A model generated the notes under the pieces. It ran no database searches. It saw only the letters and a list, made by a program, of their open reading frames with translations, and had not been told where the DNA came from. From the NCBI GenBank assembly GCA_903869365.1, contig CAIPYV010000073.1:1-55528 (forward strand): a stretch of 55,528 nt of DNA, written 5' to 3'. This DNA is from an uncultured Chlorobiaceae bacterium (GTDB lineage Bacteria > Bacteroidota > Chlorobiia > Chlorobiales > Chlorobiaceae). Numbering within the stretch: the first letter of the stretch is position 1; each line of letters begins with the position of its first letter. Positions 27,959 to 37,420 of this stretch are shown here, in pieces. Position numbers and translations under genes: made by a program.

Positions 27959-28267
27959 ATGGGAACAACGACAACAACAAAAGCTGACCTGGTTAATACT
28001 ATTGCCCACAAAACAGGTCTCACAAAATATGAAACAGAATCAGTGGTTGAAGCTTTTTTTGAAAGTGTCATTGATTCCCTGAAAACCGGCAAGCGCATTG
28101 AAATCAGAGGGTTCGGATCATTCAATATCCGGCACAAAAATTTTCGCGACGCACGAAACCCAAGATCAGGAGAAAAGGTAACAGTAGAACCTAAAGATGT
28201 GCCGGTATTTAAAATTTCCAAGGAATTCAAGCTCGCCGTGAGTGAAAGCCTGAAAAGCAGCACATAA
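27959..28267 (+). CDS. HU/IHF-family DNA-binding protein
   Basis: A 102-residue nucleoid-associated protein that bends DNA as a dimer. After a Thr-rich start (MGTTTTTKADLV) it follows the HU/IHF fold: helices to about residue 45, then GKRIEIRGFGSFNIRHK and the DNA-binding arm with ARNPRSGEKVTVEPKDVPVFK. RNPRSGE carries the Pro that intercalates in DNA. The ten-residue C-terminal extension beyond normal HU and the EIRGFGSF stretch are closer to IHF. It differs clearly from the second HU gene at 49729-50004. It stands alone, divergent from recC. The start lacks an obvious ribosome site, but it is the only ATG available. Confidence 0.9.
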   Translation: MGTTTTTKADLVNTIAHKTGLTKYETESVVEAFFESVIDSLKTGKRIEIRGFGSFNIRHKNFRDARNPRSGEKVTVEPKDVPVFKISKEFKLAVSESLKSST

Positions 28268-28429
28268 TTCCCCCGCTTAAATATTAATTAAAAAGTTCTG
28301 GCGGTATTTTTAACCAAAATTTAATCTTTCATTAAGAATTCCTTAAGATTTCATTGATTAAAATACTCTCTGTGTCTATTACCGTTGTTGAGAGCAATTT
28401 TTTAACCAATACATTTCAAGGAGACTGAT

Positions 28430-29038
28430 ATGGTTAATACCGCCCCTTGGTTCATCAAAGCCGCTCTGTTACTGACAAGTTTCGGGCTTATCACCTCGAA
28501 TGCCTATTGCAACGGAACAATCACCGGCTCCGTTGAGAGTAATTTGACGAAATACAAAGGCGATACCGTCGTTTATCTGGAAGGCGTCAATGGACCGGTC
28601 ACTCCACAGCACAAATCTGTTGATCAGCAATGTCTTACCTTTATTCCGAAAGTAACGACAATACCAGTCGGCTCAACGGTAGATTTTAAGAACAACGACA
28701 AAATCTATCATAACGTCAATGGAACCGGCGATAGCAGCACATTCAACATCGACTCCGATCCGGGCATCCCTAACCCGATTACCTTTAATAAGCCAGGTGT
28801 GGTTCACCTGCTCTGCAAAGTCCACCCTGAAATGTCCGCCTGGGTTGTCGTTACTGAAAATCAATATGCCGCAGTAACTGAACATGACGGCAAGTTCACT
28901 ATTCCCGATGTTCCTGCAGGCACCTACCAGATCACTACCTGGAACGAAAAACTTAAACTCAAAGGCAAGACAACAGTAACCGTCGCTGATGGAACAACGG
29001 TACCCTTAGTTATCAAACTCTCTGACACCACATCATGA
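28430..29038 (+). CDS. Exported cupredoxin-like protein with C-terminal beta-sandwich
   Basis: A 202-residue periplasmic protein. A signal peptide runs to about residue 28 (ending ITSNAYC). A cupredoxin-like domain follows, with His in KIYHNV and Cys, His and Met in LLCKVHPEM, the ligand set of a type 1 copper site. The last 60 residues (DGKFTIPDVPAGTYQITTWNEKL) match the small beta-sandwich of carboxypeptidase-regulatory-like domains. Copper binding is inferred from ligands only. Translation is well supported: AAGGAG lies six bases before the ATG. It stands apart from its neighbours and is probably monocistronic. Proteins of this layout are often labelled plastocyanin- or MauL-like; electron transfer or metal handling are both possible. 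Confidence 0.8.
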   Translation: MVNTAPWFIKAALLLTSFGLITSNAYCNGTITGSVESNLTKYKGDTVVYLEGVNGPVTPQHKSVDQQCLTFIPKVTTIPVGSTVDFKNNDKIYHNVNGTGDSSTFNIDSDPGIPNPITFNKPGVVHLLCKVHPEMSAWVVVTENQYAAVTEHDGKFTIPDVPAGTYQITTWNEKLKLKGKTTVTVADGTTVPLVIKLSDTTS

Positions 29039-29123
29039 ATAAACCCATCACTCCCCCATACTGAAAAAACAGGAACATAGTTCGGTTATATCAGGATAGA
29101 CCATCAAACTTATCGAATATTTA

Positions 29124-29141
29124 TATATACTTGAGTATATA
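29124..29141. promoter_or_regulatory. Short palindrome upstream of the secreted hypothetical gene
   Basis: TATATACTTGAGTATATA is a perfect 7-bp inverted repeat with a 4-base centre, about 100 bases before the gene at 29245. Just downstream, ATCACCAT and ATGGTGAT form another inverted pair. Operator or stem-loop in the leader is possible; no regulator is assigned. Confidence 0.4.
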
Positions 29142-29244
29142 AAAAATCACCATTGGGTAGTGGTTTAGCCTTTTTGAGATACGTGAAACTATCATAGTGA
29201 TGGTGATTGGTCTTTGAGAACAACCAGAGTAACAGGAGTGTGCA

Positions 29245-29829
29245 ATGATGAAAAAAAATATTTTCTTAGTGGCAGGAATAACCGGAATACTTCTCGGCCT
29301 CCCTCCTTCTGAGGCCAAGGCTGCACTCGACATAAGAGTCAGCACAGGCAGCGGCCCCTCCTTTATGATCAACTCTCCACCAAGTTTTATTTACCTGAGA
29401 ACTCAAGGCTTTTCAGTATCCGTAGGCAGTCCTTATGATATCGTTTACTATGGAAACAGATATTACATCTTCCATAATGGTCACTGGTACCGCTCGTATT
29501 ATTACCGCGGACCGTGGGTTCTTATCCAGAATAACGGACTGCCCTATCAGATAAGAAGGTATAAATGGGACGACATAAGAAGGTATCGTGATATCGAGTA
29601 CCGTAGGCCTGATAGCCGGAATAACCAGTACCAGCGTAATGACGATAACAACAGGCGAATGCTTGATCAGCGCAGCGATGCCAGCAACAGGAAGATTCAG
29701 GGTCATCAAAACCAGCAACACAACGCCCCTGAGCAACGACAGATTCAGGAACAACCAAACAAGGGAGATGAAAACAGAAAAGGCCCGGATCAGTCCAATA
29801 AAGATGAAAGGGGTAAAAGAACTGAATAA
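29245..29829 (+). CDS. Secreted hypothetical protein, Tyr/Trp-rich then Gln/Asn-rich
   Basis: A 194-residue protein of unknown function with a signal peptide (MMKKNIFLVAGITGILLGLP, cleavage near AKAA). Residues about 60-115 are rich in Tyr and Trp, with the repeated idea YYGNRYYIFHNGHWYRSYYYRGPW, here read as two overlapping Y-x-W/G-x-W units. Similar exported proteins occur in Chlorobi and Geobacter. The last 80 residues are low-complexity and polar (Asn, Gln, Arg, Asp), ending in DERGKRTE. The start follows an AACAGGAG-like site. A two-part inverted repeat lies upstream and a strong hairpin downstream, so it looks monocistronic. An envelope or surface role is only a guess. Confidence 0.7.
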   Translation: MMKKNIFLVAGITGILLGLPPSEAKAALDIRVSTGSGPSFMINSPPSFIYLRTQGFSVSVGSPYDIVYYGNRYYIFHNGHWYRSYYYRGPWVLIQNNGLPYQIRRYKWDDIRRYRDIEYRRPDSRNNQYQRNDDNNRRMLDQRSDASNRKIQGHQNQQHNAPEQRQIQEQPNKGDENRKGPDQSNKDERGKRTE

Positions 29830-29847
29830 AATTGTGATGTAACGACT

Positions 29848-29899
29848 TCCGCTGATCTATTTCATGCCTTGATACATAAAAATGATCAGGATCAGCGGA
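29848..29899 (+). terminator. Hairpin terminator after the secreted hypothetical gene
   Basis: TCCGCTGATC (29848-29857) and GATCAGCGGA (29890-29899) pair perfectly over ten bases and are followed by TTTTATTT. The loop is long (32 bases) but the stem and T-rich tail fit a terminator ending transcription before the Nramp gene. Confidence 0.6.
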
Positions 29900-29936
29900 T
29901 TTTATTTCCCCCTTCCTAATAACCCGTCTAACGATC

Positions 29937-29942
29937 TATAAT
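29937..29942 (+). promoter_or_regulatory. Possible -10 element (TATAAT) upstream of the Nramp gene
   Basis: A perfect TATAAT lies about 90 bases before the ATG at 30031 and just after the preceding terminator. No good -35 hexamer is seen at the right distance. Confidence 0.25.
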
Positions 29943-30030
29943 GCTACACAACCAATTCTTTTGCGTAATTTAAACAACACAGGCACTGCAACTCACCCCT
30001 TGATAGTATCAGTAGACGAAAATATGCGCC

Positions 30031-31272
30031 ATGGTGCAGCAAGCCAAATCCTTTTCACTCAAAACCCTCTTCAGTTTTCTTGGCCCGGGCTTTCTTGTTA
30101 CTGTAGGGTTTATTGATCCCGGCAACTGGGCAACAAATATAGAAGGAGGATCCACATTCGGCTACGAACTGCTCTGGGTAGTCACCCTCGGCGCCGTTAT
30201 GCTTCTCCTCATCCAGCACATGGCCGCAAAGCTCGGTATCGCTACCGGAAAATCGTTGGCCGTCAATATTTGCGAATTTTTCCCTAAACCGGTAGCAGCA
30301 TTTCTTGGTTTCAGTGTTGTCCTTGCCTGCATCGCAACTGATGTCGCTGAACTCCTGGGCGGAGGCATAGGATTTTCTCTGCTGTTTGGTTTTCCACTCT
30401 GGCTCGGTGTTCTCCTGACACTTGTGCTTGAAGTATTTCTGCTCGTCAGCCAGCGCTACCATCGAATCGAAAAAATCATTGTCGGCTTTCTGGGAGTCAT
30501 CACACTCTGCTATATTATTGAACTGCTGATCGTCCATCCCGACTGGAGTGTTATAGCACCAAAGCTCTTTGTTCCAACGCTCGGGAAAAAAAGCATTTAT
30601 ATAGCCCTTGCCATTCTCGGCGCATTAGTGATGCCACACAACATCTTCCTGCATTCAAATATTATTCACAGCAGAGAGTTGGGCAATTCAGAAGCAGAAA
30701 AGAGGGAACAGCTCCGATATGAAAAAATAGATACCCTCTTCGCCATGATTCTCGGATGGGTTGTGAACTCAGCCATGATCATCGTTGCGGCATCACTCTT
30801 TTTTCGCAATCATATTCCGGTAACCACCATTGAACAGGCATCAGTAACCCTGAAACCCCTTGCCGGTCAGTTTGCCGGTCTGCTTTTTGCCATTGCCCTT
30901 GTTTTTTCAGGTATCAGCTCCTCCATTACGGTCTCAATGGCGGAAGCAAATATTATAACAGGCTTTCTTGGCAAACCTGAAGATCCCCGAAGCACACTCT
31001 ACAGAATGGCGGTTTTTGTTACAGCCATTCCGGCACTTCTGATCATTCTGGTCAGTGTCGACACCTTCCATGTTCTCATTCTAAGCCAGGTAATACTGAG
31101 CATCCAACTGCCCTTTACCCTTATCCCCCTCCTTATCCTTTGTCGCAATCCTCAGGTTATGGGCACTTTCAGAAGTCGCAACATCGAGTTTGCCGCCGTA
31201 ACAATAATTTCCGCCCTTGTTATAAGCCTCAACATCTATTTTTTTTATACGACAATGACCGGAGGAAACTGA
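30031..31272 (+). CDS. mntH: Nramp-family divalent metal transporter (MntH-like)
   Basis: Proton-coupled importer of Mn2+ or Fe2+ in the inner membrane. The 413-residue protein has about eleven hydrophobic helices. The metal-site motifs of the family are present: DPGN at 29-32 in helix 1, and Met201-Pro-His in GALVMPHNIFLHSN of helix 6. These supply the Asp, Asn and Met ligands that define transition-metal Nramps rather than magnesium or amino-acid relatives. Immediately downstream, one base apart, lies uspA, whose ribosome site is inside the end of this gene, so the two are co-translated. No Fur or MntR gene is visible here. Confidence 0.9.
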   Translation: MVQQAKSFSLKTLFSFLGPGFLVTVGFIDPGNWATNIEGGSTFGYELLWVVTLGAVMLLLIQHMAAKLGIATGKSLAVNICEFFPKPVAAFLGFSVVLACIATDVAELLGGGIGFSLLFGFPLWLGVLLTLVLEVFLLVSQRYHRIEKIIVGFLGVITLCYIIELLIVHPDWSVIAPKLFVPTLGKKSIYIALAILGALVMPHNIFLHSNIIHSRELGNSEAEKREQLRYEKIDTLFAMILGWVVNSAMIIVAASLFFRNHIPVTTIEQASVTLKPLAGQFAGLLFAIALVFSGISSSITVSMAEANIITGFLGKPEDPRSTLYRMAVFVTAIPALLIILVSVDTFHVLILSQVILSIQLPFTLIPLLILCRNPQVMGTFRSRNIEFAAVTIISALVISLNIYFFYTTMTGGN

Positions 31273-31273
31273 T

Positions 31274-31684
31274 ATGCCCGTCTATAAGGAAATTCTCGTT
31301 GCCATCGACTGCTCAGAGGTCGATAATATCATTCTCAACCACGTCTCAGCCCTTGCTTGTAAGCTTGATGCCACCCTGCATCTCCTCCATGTTGTTCACT
31401 CCCACACCCTCGATCAGGAGCGTTACCTTCACCAGAAAGCTCTCTCCACACTGGAAGGTTATCGCGGCAAACTGCAGACAGAGGGTATTGCAGCCCATAT
31501 TGTCATCAGAAGCGGAGAACCTGAGACGGAAATACTCAATGAAATTGCGAAACGTCCCTATGATCTTCTCGCAATGGCAACCCATGGCCATCACTTGCCA
31601 GGCAGAATCATGTTCGGCAGCGTATCACGGACACTTCGCGAAAAAATACCCATCCCCCTGCTTCTCGTCAAACCCGATCCTTGA
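31274..31684 (+). CDS. Universal stress protein, UspA family
   Basis: A 136-residue single-domain Usp. It starts with the first strand YKEILVAIDCSE and ends with the nucleotide-binding region ATHGHHLPGRIMFGSVSRTL, close to the ATP-binding consensus G-2x-G-9x-G(S/T), followed by the last strand IPLLLVKPDP. The match suggests an ATP-binding, UspF/MJ0577-like protein, although the first part of the motif is imperfect. GGAGG at 31261-31265, inside the end of the transporter gene, is its ribosome site. Coupling to an Nramp gene suggests that it modulates or responds to metal uptake (inference). Confidence 0.9.
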   Translation: MPVYKEILVAIDCSEVDNIILNHVSALACKLDATLHLLHVVHSHTLDQERYLHQKALSTLEGYRGKLQTEGIAAHIVIRSGEPETEILNEIAKRPYDLLAMATHGHHLPGRIMFGSVSRTLREKIPIPLLLVKPDP

Positions 31685-31727
31685 TCATCCCCCAAGAAGC
31701 GTGTGTTTAATGCTCACTCGACACTTT

Positions 31728-34721
31728 TCAGCACTGTGTACTTTCTTTCAGGAGGGTTATGGTGAAGATGGTACCTCCATCTGCTGGGCAGTCTACGGAT
31801 ATGCTTCCCTTGTGTTTATTGACGATGATATCGTAACTGATGCTGAGGCCGAGACCTGTACCTTTGCCTTGCTCTTTGGTGGTAAAGAAGGGTTCGAAAA
31901 TGCGGTTTCTGACTTCTTCTGGCATGCCTGGCCCGTTGTCGCTTACGGAGCAGTGAACGCTTTGGGCAGTTTCCCATGTTGTGATGGTGATGGTGCCCGG
32001 AGTGTTTCTGTTGTGTGACTTGATGGCATGGGCGCTGTTGACGATCAGGTTCAGGATGACCTGGCTGATCTGGGATGGGTCGCAGCGTACAGGCGTAAGT
32101 GCTTCGAGATGCAGGTCTATCGTGGCAATATCGCGGTATTCGCTTTTTGCTATGAGAAGGGATTCATTGACGATCTTGTTGATGTCTGAAGGGATGAAAC
32201 CGCCTTTTTCGTTTTTAAAGGAGTAGTTGCGCATGCTTCGGGTGATGGCGGTGATGCGTTCGACTCCATGCTTGTTCATTTCAAGGCTTTTGGGGATGTC
32301 GCTGAGCAGGTAATCAATATCGAGTTCCTTCTCTTTTTTACGGAGCTGCATAACTTTTTCTGTGTCTGCCGGTAATAAGGTGTCGATGATTTCGCGGTAT
32401 TCACTCACCAGTTCCTGCAGATCTTCGAAATCGTTCAACTGGTTGTGGGTATTGATGGCGATAAAGTTGAGGGGATTGTTTATTTCATGGACGATTCCTG
32501 CGGTAAGCTGACCGATCATCTCCATTTTTGTTGCGTACTGAAGATGGGAGGCAAGTTTTTTGTTTTCTTCTTCAGCCAACTTTTTGGCAACAATATCCCA
32601 GACGTGATTAGCGAGGTTCTCTAACCATTCGATATCTTTATCACCATACTCCACCGGTTTGTTGCCGACTCCCATGATCGCCACTATTTTTCCGTCACGG
32701 TTAACGGGAATAACCAGTTCGCGCTTGATTTCTGCGTGGCCCTCCGGCAATCCTTTGCGCTGCAGGAGGGATGGGTAATCGTTATGGATGATTGGCTTTT
32801 TCTCCCTTACGGCATCAGCCCAAACTCCGGCCTTGTCGAGCGGGTAGTGCTGGCCCTTTCCTTCGGCTTTGCACATGTTCTGCAGGGTGTTGGTTGATAC
32901 GGTCTGGAGCTGCAGGGTGTTCTGGTCTTCAGCAACAAAAAAGACAAACCCGATGGTACTGTCCGTTATCTTTTCTGCTTCATCAAGGGTTTCTGTCAGC
33001 AGTTCCTCAATCGAATGACTCTCTGCCATCTGGAGTATACGCAGCCGGAATGCATTAACCTGCTCATACCGCTTTTGATCGGTAACGTCATAAATAATGG
33101 CATTGATGATATCTTTCTGGCCATCATTAATTTTTGTACAGAACACCTCTACGTCACAGAGCGTGCCGTCTTTCTTTATATCACGAAACGAAAACTTTGC
33201 ATGCCCTGCTGAAAGGACTGTTGCAATCATGCTTTTGATGGCTTCAGGTGATGTTATAGAGTTGAGTTGCGCTATGTTCATCTGCCTGAACTCTTCAATG
33301 GTCCACCCGTAAAAGTCTGCTGCCGACTGGTTCGCATCGACAATATTGCCGCTCTGTGGATCAAGAAGTATCTTAATGACCGCATTGCGTTCAAAGAGAA
33401 GTCGGAACCGTTCCTCACTTTGTGCCAGCGCCTTGCGGCTTCGGAGCATCTTGATGCCAAACGCCAGGTTGTCCGCCAATGAAACCAGCAGCTCAATCTC
33501 CCTGGTATTGGCGGTTGATGGGGTTTCGGAGTATAAGGTTAAAGCGCCAAACACCTTATTGTCCGTTATGAGGGGTAAGCTGTGAACTGAGACATACCCT
33601 CTCGTTATGGCCTCAAGACGCCTTGGCTCAAACTGCGGGTCTTCGTGTACATTATGTATTGAACATGGTTGAGCGCTGCGAATCGTTTTTGCGGCTGGGC
33701 ATTGGCCGTACTGGTCATCCGCCCAGGATATCCGGCGTGTTTCAAGGTAGCCTTTCTCAAAACCTGCATGAGCGACCGGTTGTATCCTTTTTGCCTTGTC
33801 CTGCCCCGCATAACCGATCCAGGCCATCATATAACCACCAGTCTCTACGATGATGTTGCAAATTTGCTGCAGCAGCTCAGCCTCATCTTGCGCATGAATA
33901 AGCGCCTGATTGCATTTGGTGGTCGCCAGAAGTGCCCGATGCAGCCGCAGCAGCTCCTTTTCAGCCAGCTTGCGCTCGGTGATGTCAATACCCACACCGA
34001 TAACACACGCTGAACCATCAATCATGATCCTTTTGCCGGTCATGAGGCGCCACTCAATACCATGGTTTCCTCGAAAAACAAACCGGTACTCGCCGGTCAC
34101 TTCCGTGCCATTATTGATGATATCCTGCATGGTCTCAAGAGCACGGCCTCGATCTTCCGGATGGAAGGCTTCAAACCCGTCAGTCTCTGCCATCTCTTCG
34201 TCTGATACCCCGAAGTTATTCTCTCTGATCTGATTGTTCCAGGCAAGGAACTTCCCGTTTGCATCAACGATATAAAAAGTGCCGGGGATAGCATTGATGA
34301 TCTCCTTATTGAAAAGCTGCTCCTTTATCAATAACTGTTCGAGATCAGTGATATCCTGCGCAATAATAAGAAGCCGGTCAACAGTGCCTTCCGGAGATTT
34401 ATAGGGATAGATGGTGCTACGCAGCTGTTGCCCGTTCTGTATATCGTCAAAGACAAGCGGTCGAGCGCTGGACACACACTTTTGCACCATTTTCAATCGT
34501 TCCGTTCCAATCTCTGGTGGCAGAAAATCGAAAACATTGGCACCAAGGCACTCTTCAATGTTTTTATGGTGCCGTAGAGCAAAAGCCTCATTGGCATCGA
34601 TGATAACGCCCTGTGGGGTAATAACCAAGACGACATCCGGAAAGGAATGAAACAAAGAAAGGAGTGAAGAGTCGCCTGGTGTTCCGGCGGTTACAAGAGG
34701 TGTTCTCTTCTTGAGAGGCAT
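31728..34721 (-). CDS. PAS-PAS-GAF-PAS-GAF sensor histidine kinase
   Basis: A 997-residue soluble kinase without receiver. PAS1 ([20 protein letters not shown]), PAS2 (about 140-260), GAF (about 265-425, [16 protein letters not shown]), PAS3 with FYGW (about 430-555), GAF (about 560-725, [14 protein letters not shown]) and then the kinase core. The phosphoacceptor is His745 in [12 protein letters not shown], an atypical H-box of the NtrB/HPK4 type. N-box [13 protein letters not shown] and G-boxes DNGPGMP and GKGTGLGLS follow. It is a close paralogue of the kinase at 45251-48145. No partner response regulator is adjacent. The gene ends STQC-stop in a heptamer-like CAGTGCTGA. Confidence 0.9.
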   Translation of the reverse strand: MPLKKRTPLVTAGTPGDSSLLSLFHSFPDVVLVITPQGVIIDANEAFALRHHKNIEECLGANVFDFLPPEIGTERLKMVQKCVSSARPLVFDDIQNGQQLRSTIYPYKSPEGTVDRLLIIAQDITDLEQLLIKEQLFNKEIINAIPGTFYIVDANGKFLAWNNQIRENNFGVSDEEMAETDGFEAFHPEDRGRALETMQDIINNGTEVTGEYRFVFRGNHGIEWRLMTGKRIMIDGSACVIGVGIDITERKLAEKELLRLHRALLATTKCNQALIHAQDEAELLQQICNIIVETGGYMMAWIGYAGQDKAKRIQPVAHAGFEKGYLETRRISWADDQYGQCPAAKTIRSAQPCSIHNVHEDPQFEPRRLEAITRGYVSVHSLPLITDNKVFGALTLYSETPSTANTREIELLVSLADNLAFGIKMLRSRKALAQSEERFRLLFERNAVIKILLDPQSGNIVDANQSAADFYGWTIEEFRQMNIAQLNSITSPEAIKSMIATVLSAGHAKFSFRDIKKDGTLCDVEVFCTKINDGQKDIINAIIYDVTDQKRYEQVNAFRLRILQMAESHSIEELLTETLDEAEKITDSTIGFVFFVAEDQNTLQLQTVSTNTLQNMCKAEGKGQHYPLDKAGVWADAVREKKPIIHNDYPSLLQRKGLPEGHAEIKRELVIPVNRDGKIVAIMGVGNKPVEYGDKDIEWLENLANHVWDIVAKKLAEEENKKLASHLQYATKMEMIGQLTAGIVHEINNPLNFIAINTHNQLNDFEDLQELVSEYREIIDTLLPADTEKVMQLRKKEKELDIDYLLSDIPKSLEMNKHGVERITAITRSMRNYSFKNEKGGFIPSDINKIVNESLLIAKSEYRDIATIDLHLEALTPVRCDPSQISQVILNLIVNSAHAIKSHNRNTPGTITITTWETAQSVHCSVSDNGPGMPEEVRNRIFEPFFTTKEQGKGTGLGLSISYDIIVNKHKGSISVDCPADGGTIFTITLLKESTQC

Positions 34722-35007
34722 GGATACCTCGATGGTAGCGATAATTACAAAAAACTACAGGAAACACGAAGAAATGAGAGGAAAAACCATTCCGACTGAA
34801 CGCACTCTGTCACACCTGTACGACACTCCATTATTGAAGTAATGAAGGTCTATGTTATTGAAACGTAACCATGATTACAAATAAAAAAAAATTTCGAACC
34901 AACCGAACAGGGTCTGCGGTATCCTAATCTGCTATAAAAAACAGCTCGTACGCTTGTCTCGTCCTTTATTGTTATATTCTTGTTGAATATTTATTCTTGT
35001 TCCTTCG

Positions 35008-35758
35008 TACTATGACTATGCACCAATCGGGTATTTGACTCTTGGTCGTGACAGCACCATCCTGCAAGCGAACCTGACCGCCACAAAAATCCTGGGCGTA
35101 GAGCGCTCGCGATGTCATGTTTGAGAAGCATTCCGCCATAATGCTGATAATCGACCCCGATTCAGGCAATATCATCAACGCCAATCAGGCAGCAGCTGAC
35201 TTTTATGGATGGCCAGTTGATGAACTCCGCACAATGCACATACAGACCATCACCACTTCCACTCCCGAAGCGGTAATGGATGAAATGAAAAAAGCAAGAT
35301 TATCCAGAAAAAACCACTTTTTATTTCAACATCACAAGGCTGACGGTTCCATACACGATGTGGAAGTTTTCAGCACTACCATTGATATCGAAGGGAAAGA
35401 CCGTCTCTATTCAATCATTCACGACATCACCCAGCGCAAGCAAGTCGAACAGGCATTGCAAATCAGCGAAAGAAAATTTCGCTCCATTACCGAGCAAATG
35501 ACTGAAATGGTATTTGTTACCAACTCAATCGGATCATTAACCTATCTATCTCCAGCCGCTGAAAACCTTTTCGGCTATCTCCCCCAAGAGATGACTGGCC
35601 ATTCATTCACCGAATACATGATTGAAGAGGAGATTTCGCCAGCCCTTGCACTTTTCCACGAAACCCTCTTGCAGCAGTTGAATACCCGGAAAGTGGAAGT
35701 AACCTTTCACAGAAAGAATGACACTTCCTTTATCGGTGAAGTTCATCTTCATCGATAA
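35008..35758 (+). pseudogene. Decayed 5' part of a PAS hybrid-kinase gene
   Basis: Two PAS remnants in different frames. From 35008 one frame reads [20 protein letters not shown] and on to GVERSR, clearly the first PAS of the local family, but it stops at 35107-35109 region and lacks its N-terminal signature and second half. From 35117 another frame reads [17 protein letters not shown], a PAS with FYGW, then part of another PAS ending GEVHLHR-stop at 35758. The following gene picks up in a third frame in the middle of a PAS fold. At least two deletions or frameshifts separate these pieces, so the original long sensor is broken. The segment 35117-35758 (213 codons) could still be translated. 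Confidence 0.75.
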
Positions 35759-37055
35759 CTTAGAGCACTGTGTTCAGGAAGGCAAAACAATACAGTATGA
35801 AGAGTTAATACCATTCCATGGCAAGCAACTCTGGTGGGAAACGACCCTTAACCCGGTTTACAATGAGGTCGGCCATATTTACAGAATAATCGGCACCAGC
35901 AAAAACATCACCGAGCAGAAAGAAATACTGGCAGAACTCACCGCAGCAAAAGAACATGCAATAGAGAGCGACCGTCTGAAATCAGCATTCTTAGCCAACA
36001 TCAGCCACGAAATACGCACCCCCATGAACGGCATTCTCGGCTTTTCAGCTCTCCTCAAAGAGGCTGATTTATCGGGAGAAGAACAGACAGAATATGTCGG
36101 CCTTATTGAGCAAAGCGGCCAGCGCATGCTCAATCTCATCAATGACCTCATCGATATTTCGCGTATAGAAGCCGGCGAAACAAAGCTTCAGATCGAACCA
36201 ACGCCAGTCAACAAAGTACTGCGCGATCTCCATGCCTTCTTCATGCCTGCAATCAGCAAAAAAAAGCTCCAGTTACACTGCACCCTCGGACTTCCGGACA
36301 CCGAAAGCATCATTGAGACCGACAGCGGAAAGCTGACCCAGATACTGACCAACCTTATCCAAAACGCCCTGAAATTTACCAGAACAGGAGGCATCGATTT
36401 CGGTTATACCCGGCAGGATACCACACTCGAATTTTATGTCACCGATTCCGGTATTGGCATTCCCGACGAAATGCTGCAGAAAATATTCGACCGTTTCCGC
36501 CAGGTCGACAACACCCTCACCCGCAATCACGAAGGATCAGGACTCGGACTCAGCATCACCAAAGCTTACGTCGCAATGCTCGGCGGCAAACTCAGCGTCC
36601 AATCACGAGAGGGAACAGGAAGCACCTTCACCTTCACCCTCCCCTACAACCCACAGAACTCAGCACTGACTACTCAGCACTCAGAAGATTGTATTCTTAT
36701 CGTTGATGATGATGACGTAAGCACCCTTTTGCTCAACAAAACCTTTAAAGGCGAAAACATCACGCTTCTCAGTGCTGAAAACGGCATGGAAGCCGTAGAG
36801 CTTGTACAGCATCACCCGGAAATCAATCTGGTGCTTATGGACCTTCAAATGCCCATCATGAATGGCTATGAAGCAACAAAGCTCATCAAACAGCAGCACC
36901 CAGACCTCCCCATTATCGCCCAATCAGCGTATTCCTCAAAAGAAGAGAAAGAAAAAGCCCGGGAAGCAGGCTGCAACAGCTTCATCACAAAGCCCATCAA
37001 CAAAACCGAACTGCTCAACCTCATAACCCAACTCCAGCCCCCATTAACTCCGTGA
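35718..37055 (+). CDS. Histidine kinase-receiver remnant with truncated PAS
   Basis: A 445-codon frame that begins inside the previous open frame. Residues 1-70 are the second half of a PAS domain (LWWETTLNPVYNEVGHIYRI). The kinase core is complete: His97 in ISHEIRTPMNG, N-box LIQNALKF, DSGIGIP and GSGLGLS. A linker follows with AGCACTC heptamer sequence (SALTTQHS), then a receiver with DDDD, Asp375 in LVLMDLQMP and the TKP lysine. It may survive as a sensor-less hybrid kinase or be part of a larger pseudogene with 35008-35758. It is closely related to the kinase-receiver part of 37594-40725 but lacks HD-GYP. Confidence 0.65.
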   Translation: MTLPLSVKFIFIDNLEHCVQEGKTIQYEELIPFHGKQLWWETTLNPVYNEVGHIYRIIGTSKNITEQKEILAELTAAKEHAIESDRLKSAFLANISHEIRTPMNGILGFSALLKEADLSGEEQTEYVGLIEQSGQRMLNLINDLIDISRIEAGETKLQIEPTPVNKVLRDLHAFFMPAISKKKLQLHCTLGLPDTESIIETDSGKLTQILTNLIQNALKFTRTGGIDFGYTRQDTTLEFYVTDSGIGIPDEMLQKIFDRFRQVDNTLTRNHEGSGLGLSITKAYVAMLGGKLSVQSREGTGSTFTFTLPYNPQNSALTTQHSEDCILIVDDDDVSTLLLNKTFKGENITLLSAENGMEAVELVQHHPEINLVLMDLQMPIMNGYEATKLIKQQHPDLPIIAQSAYSSKEEKEKAREAGCNSFITKPINKTELLNLITQLQPPLTP

Positions 37056-37075
37056 ACGCCGAACCCCAGCTCAGC
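37049..37075. repeat. Dispersed repeat copy overlapping a stop codon
   Basis: The segment after the receiver, reading GAACGCCGAACCCCAGCTC, overlaps the TGA at 37053-37055 and matches a second copy at 54530-54556 in all but a few bases. The core can form a short stem (GCCGA with its complement), weaker here than in the other copy. Confidence 0.55.
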
Positions 37076-37204
37076 ATGAAAAAAATATGCTGACGACAAG
37101 CTGTAGATCACTATAATTGTATATATAATTCAGCTATATTTTTTATTTTATATACCTTTTCCATAAGATCAAGTGCTGGGTATAACAAAAAAAAGAGGTG
37201 TACT

Positions 37205-37420
37205 ATGGCTGGAGAACAAGCAAAAAAATTTGTTCATCAACTGAAATCTGATCATGAGTTACGGTATCGTTTAGAAGCATTTATTGCTAAAGAAGGTTAT
37301 TCATTCAAGTTGCATGAAATTGTCATTGCGGAATGTGAAGATCGAAAAGAGCGCTGTACAAATTCCGGTTATAAACGGCGACACCCTGATCTCTGCGGTT
37401 ATGAGCATTGGGCTGGTTGA
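37205..37420 (+). CDS. Nif11-like small protein, probably frameshifted
   Basis: The 71-codon frame begins MAGEQAKKFVHQLKSDHELR and continues with EAFIAKEGYSF, the pattern of Nif11 domains (also used as leader peptides of ribosomally made modified peptides). GAGGTG lies four bases before the ATG. After residue about 47 the frame turns unlike a Nif11 protein (CTNSGYKRRHPDLCGYEHWAG). Removing one A from the run at 37345-37348 would join it to the other frame, IPVINGDTLISAVMSIGLVD, ending at 37499, and give a 97-residue protein. No modification enzyme for such peptides is seen nearby, so the role is unknown. Confidence 0.65.
   Translation: MAGEQAKKFVHQLKSDHELRYRLEAFIAKEGYSFKLHEIVIAECEDRKERCTNSGYKRRHPDLCGYEHWAG

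Noticed and set aside
31981-32226. Small plus-strand frames opposite the kinase at 31728-34721
   Set aside because: They are antisense to conserved HisKA/HATPase motifs and show no own support.
37205-37420. Complete modified-peptide (RiPP) gene cluster around the Nif11-like gene
   Set aside because: No lanthionine synthetase, radical SAM maturase, peptidase or exporter gene is found next to it; LipA is the only radical SAM protein in the window and belongs to lipoate synthesis.
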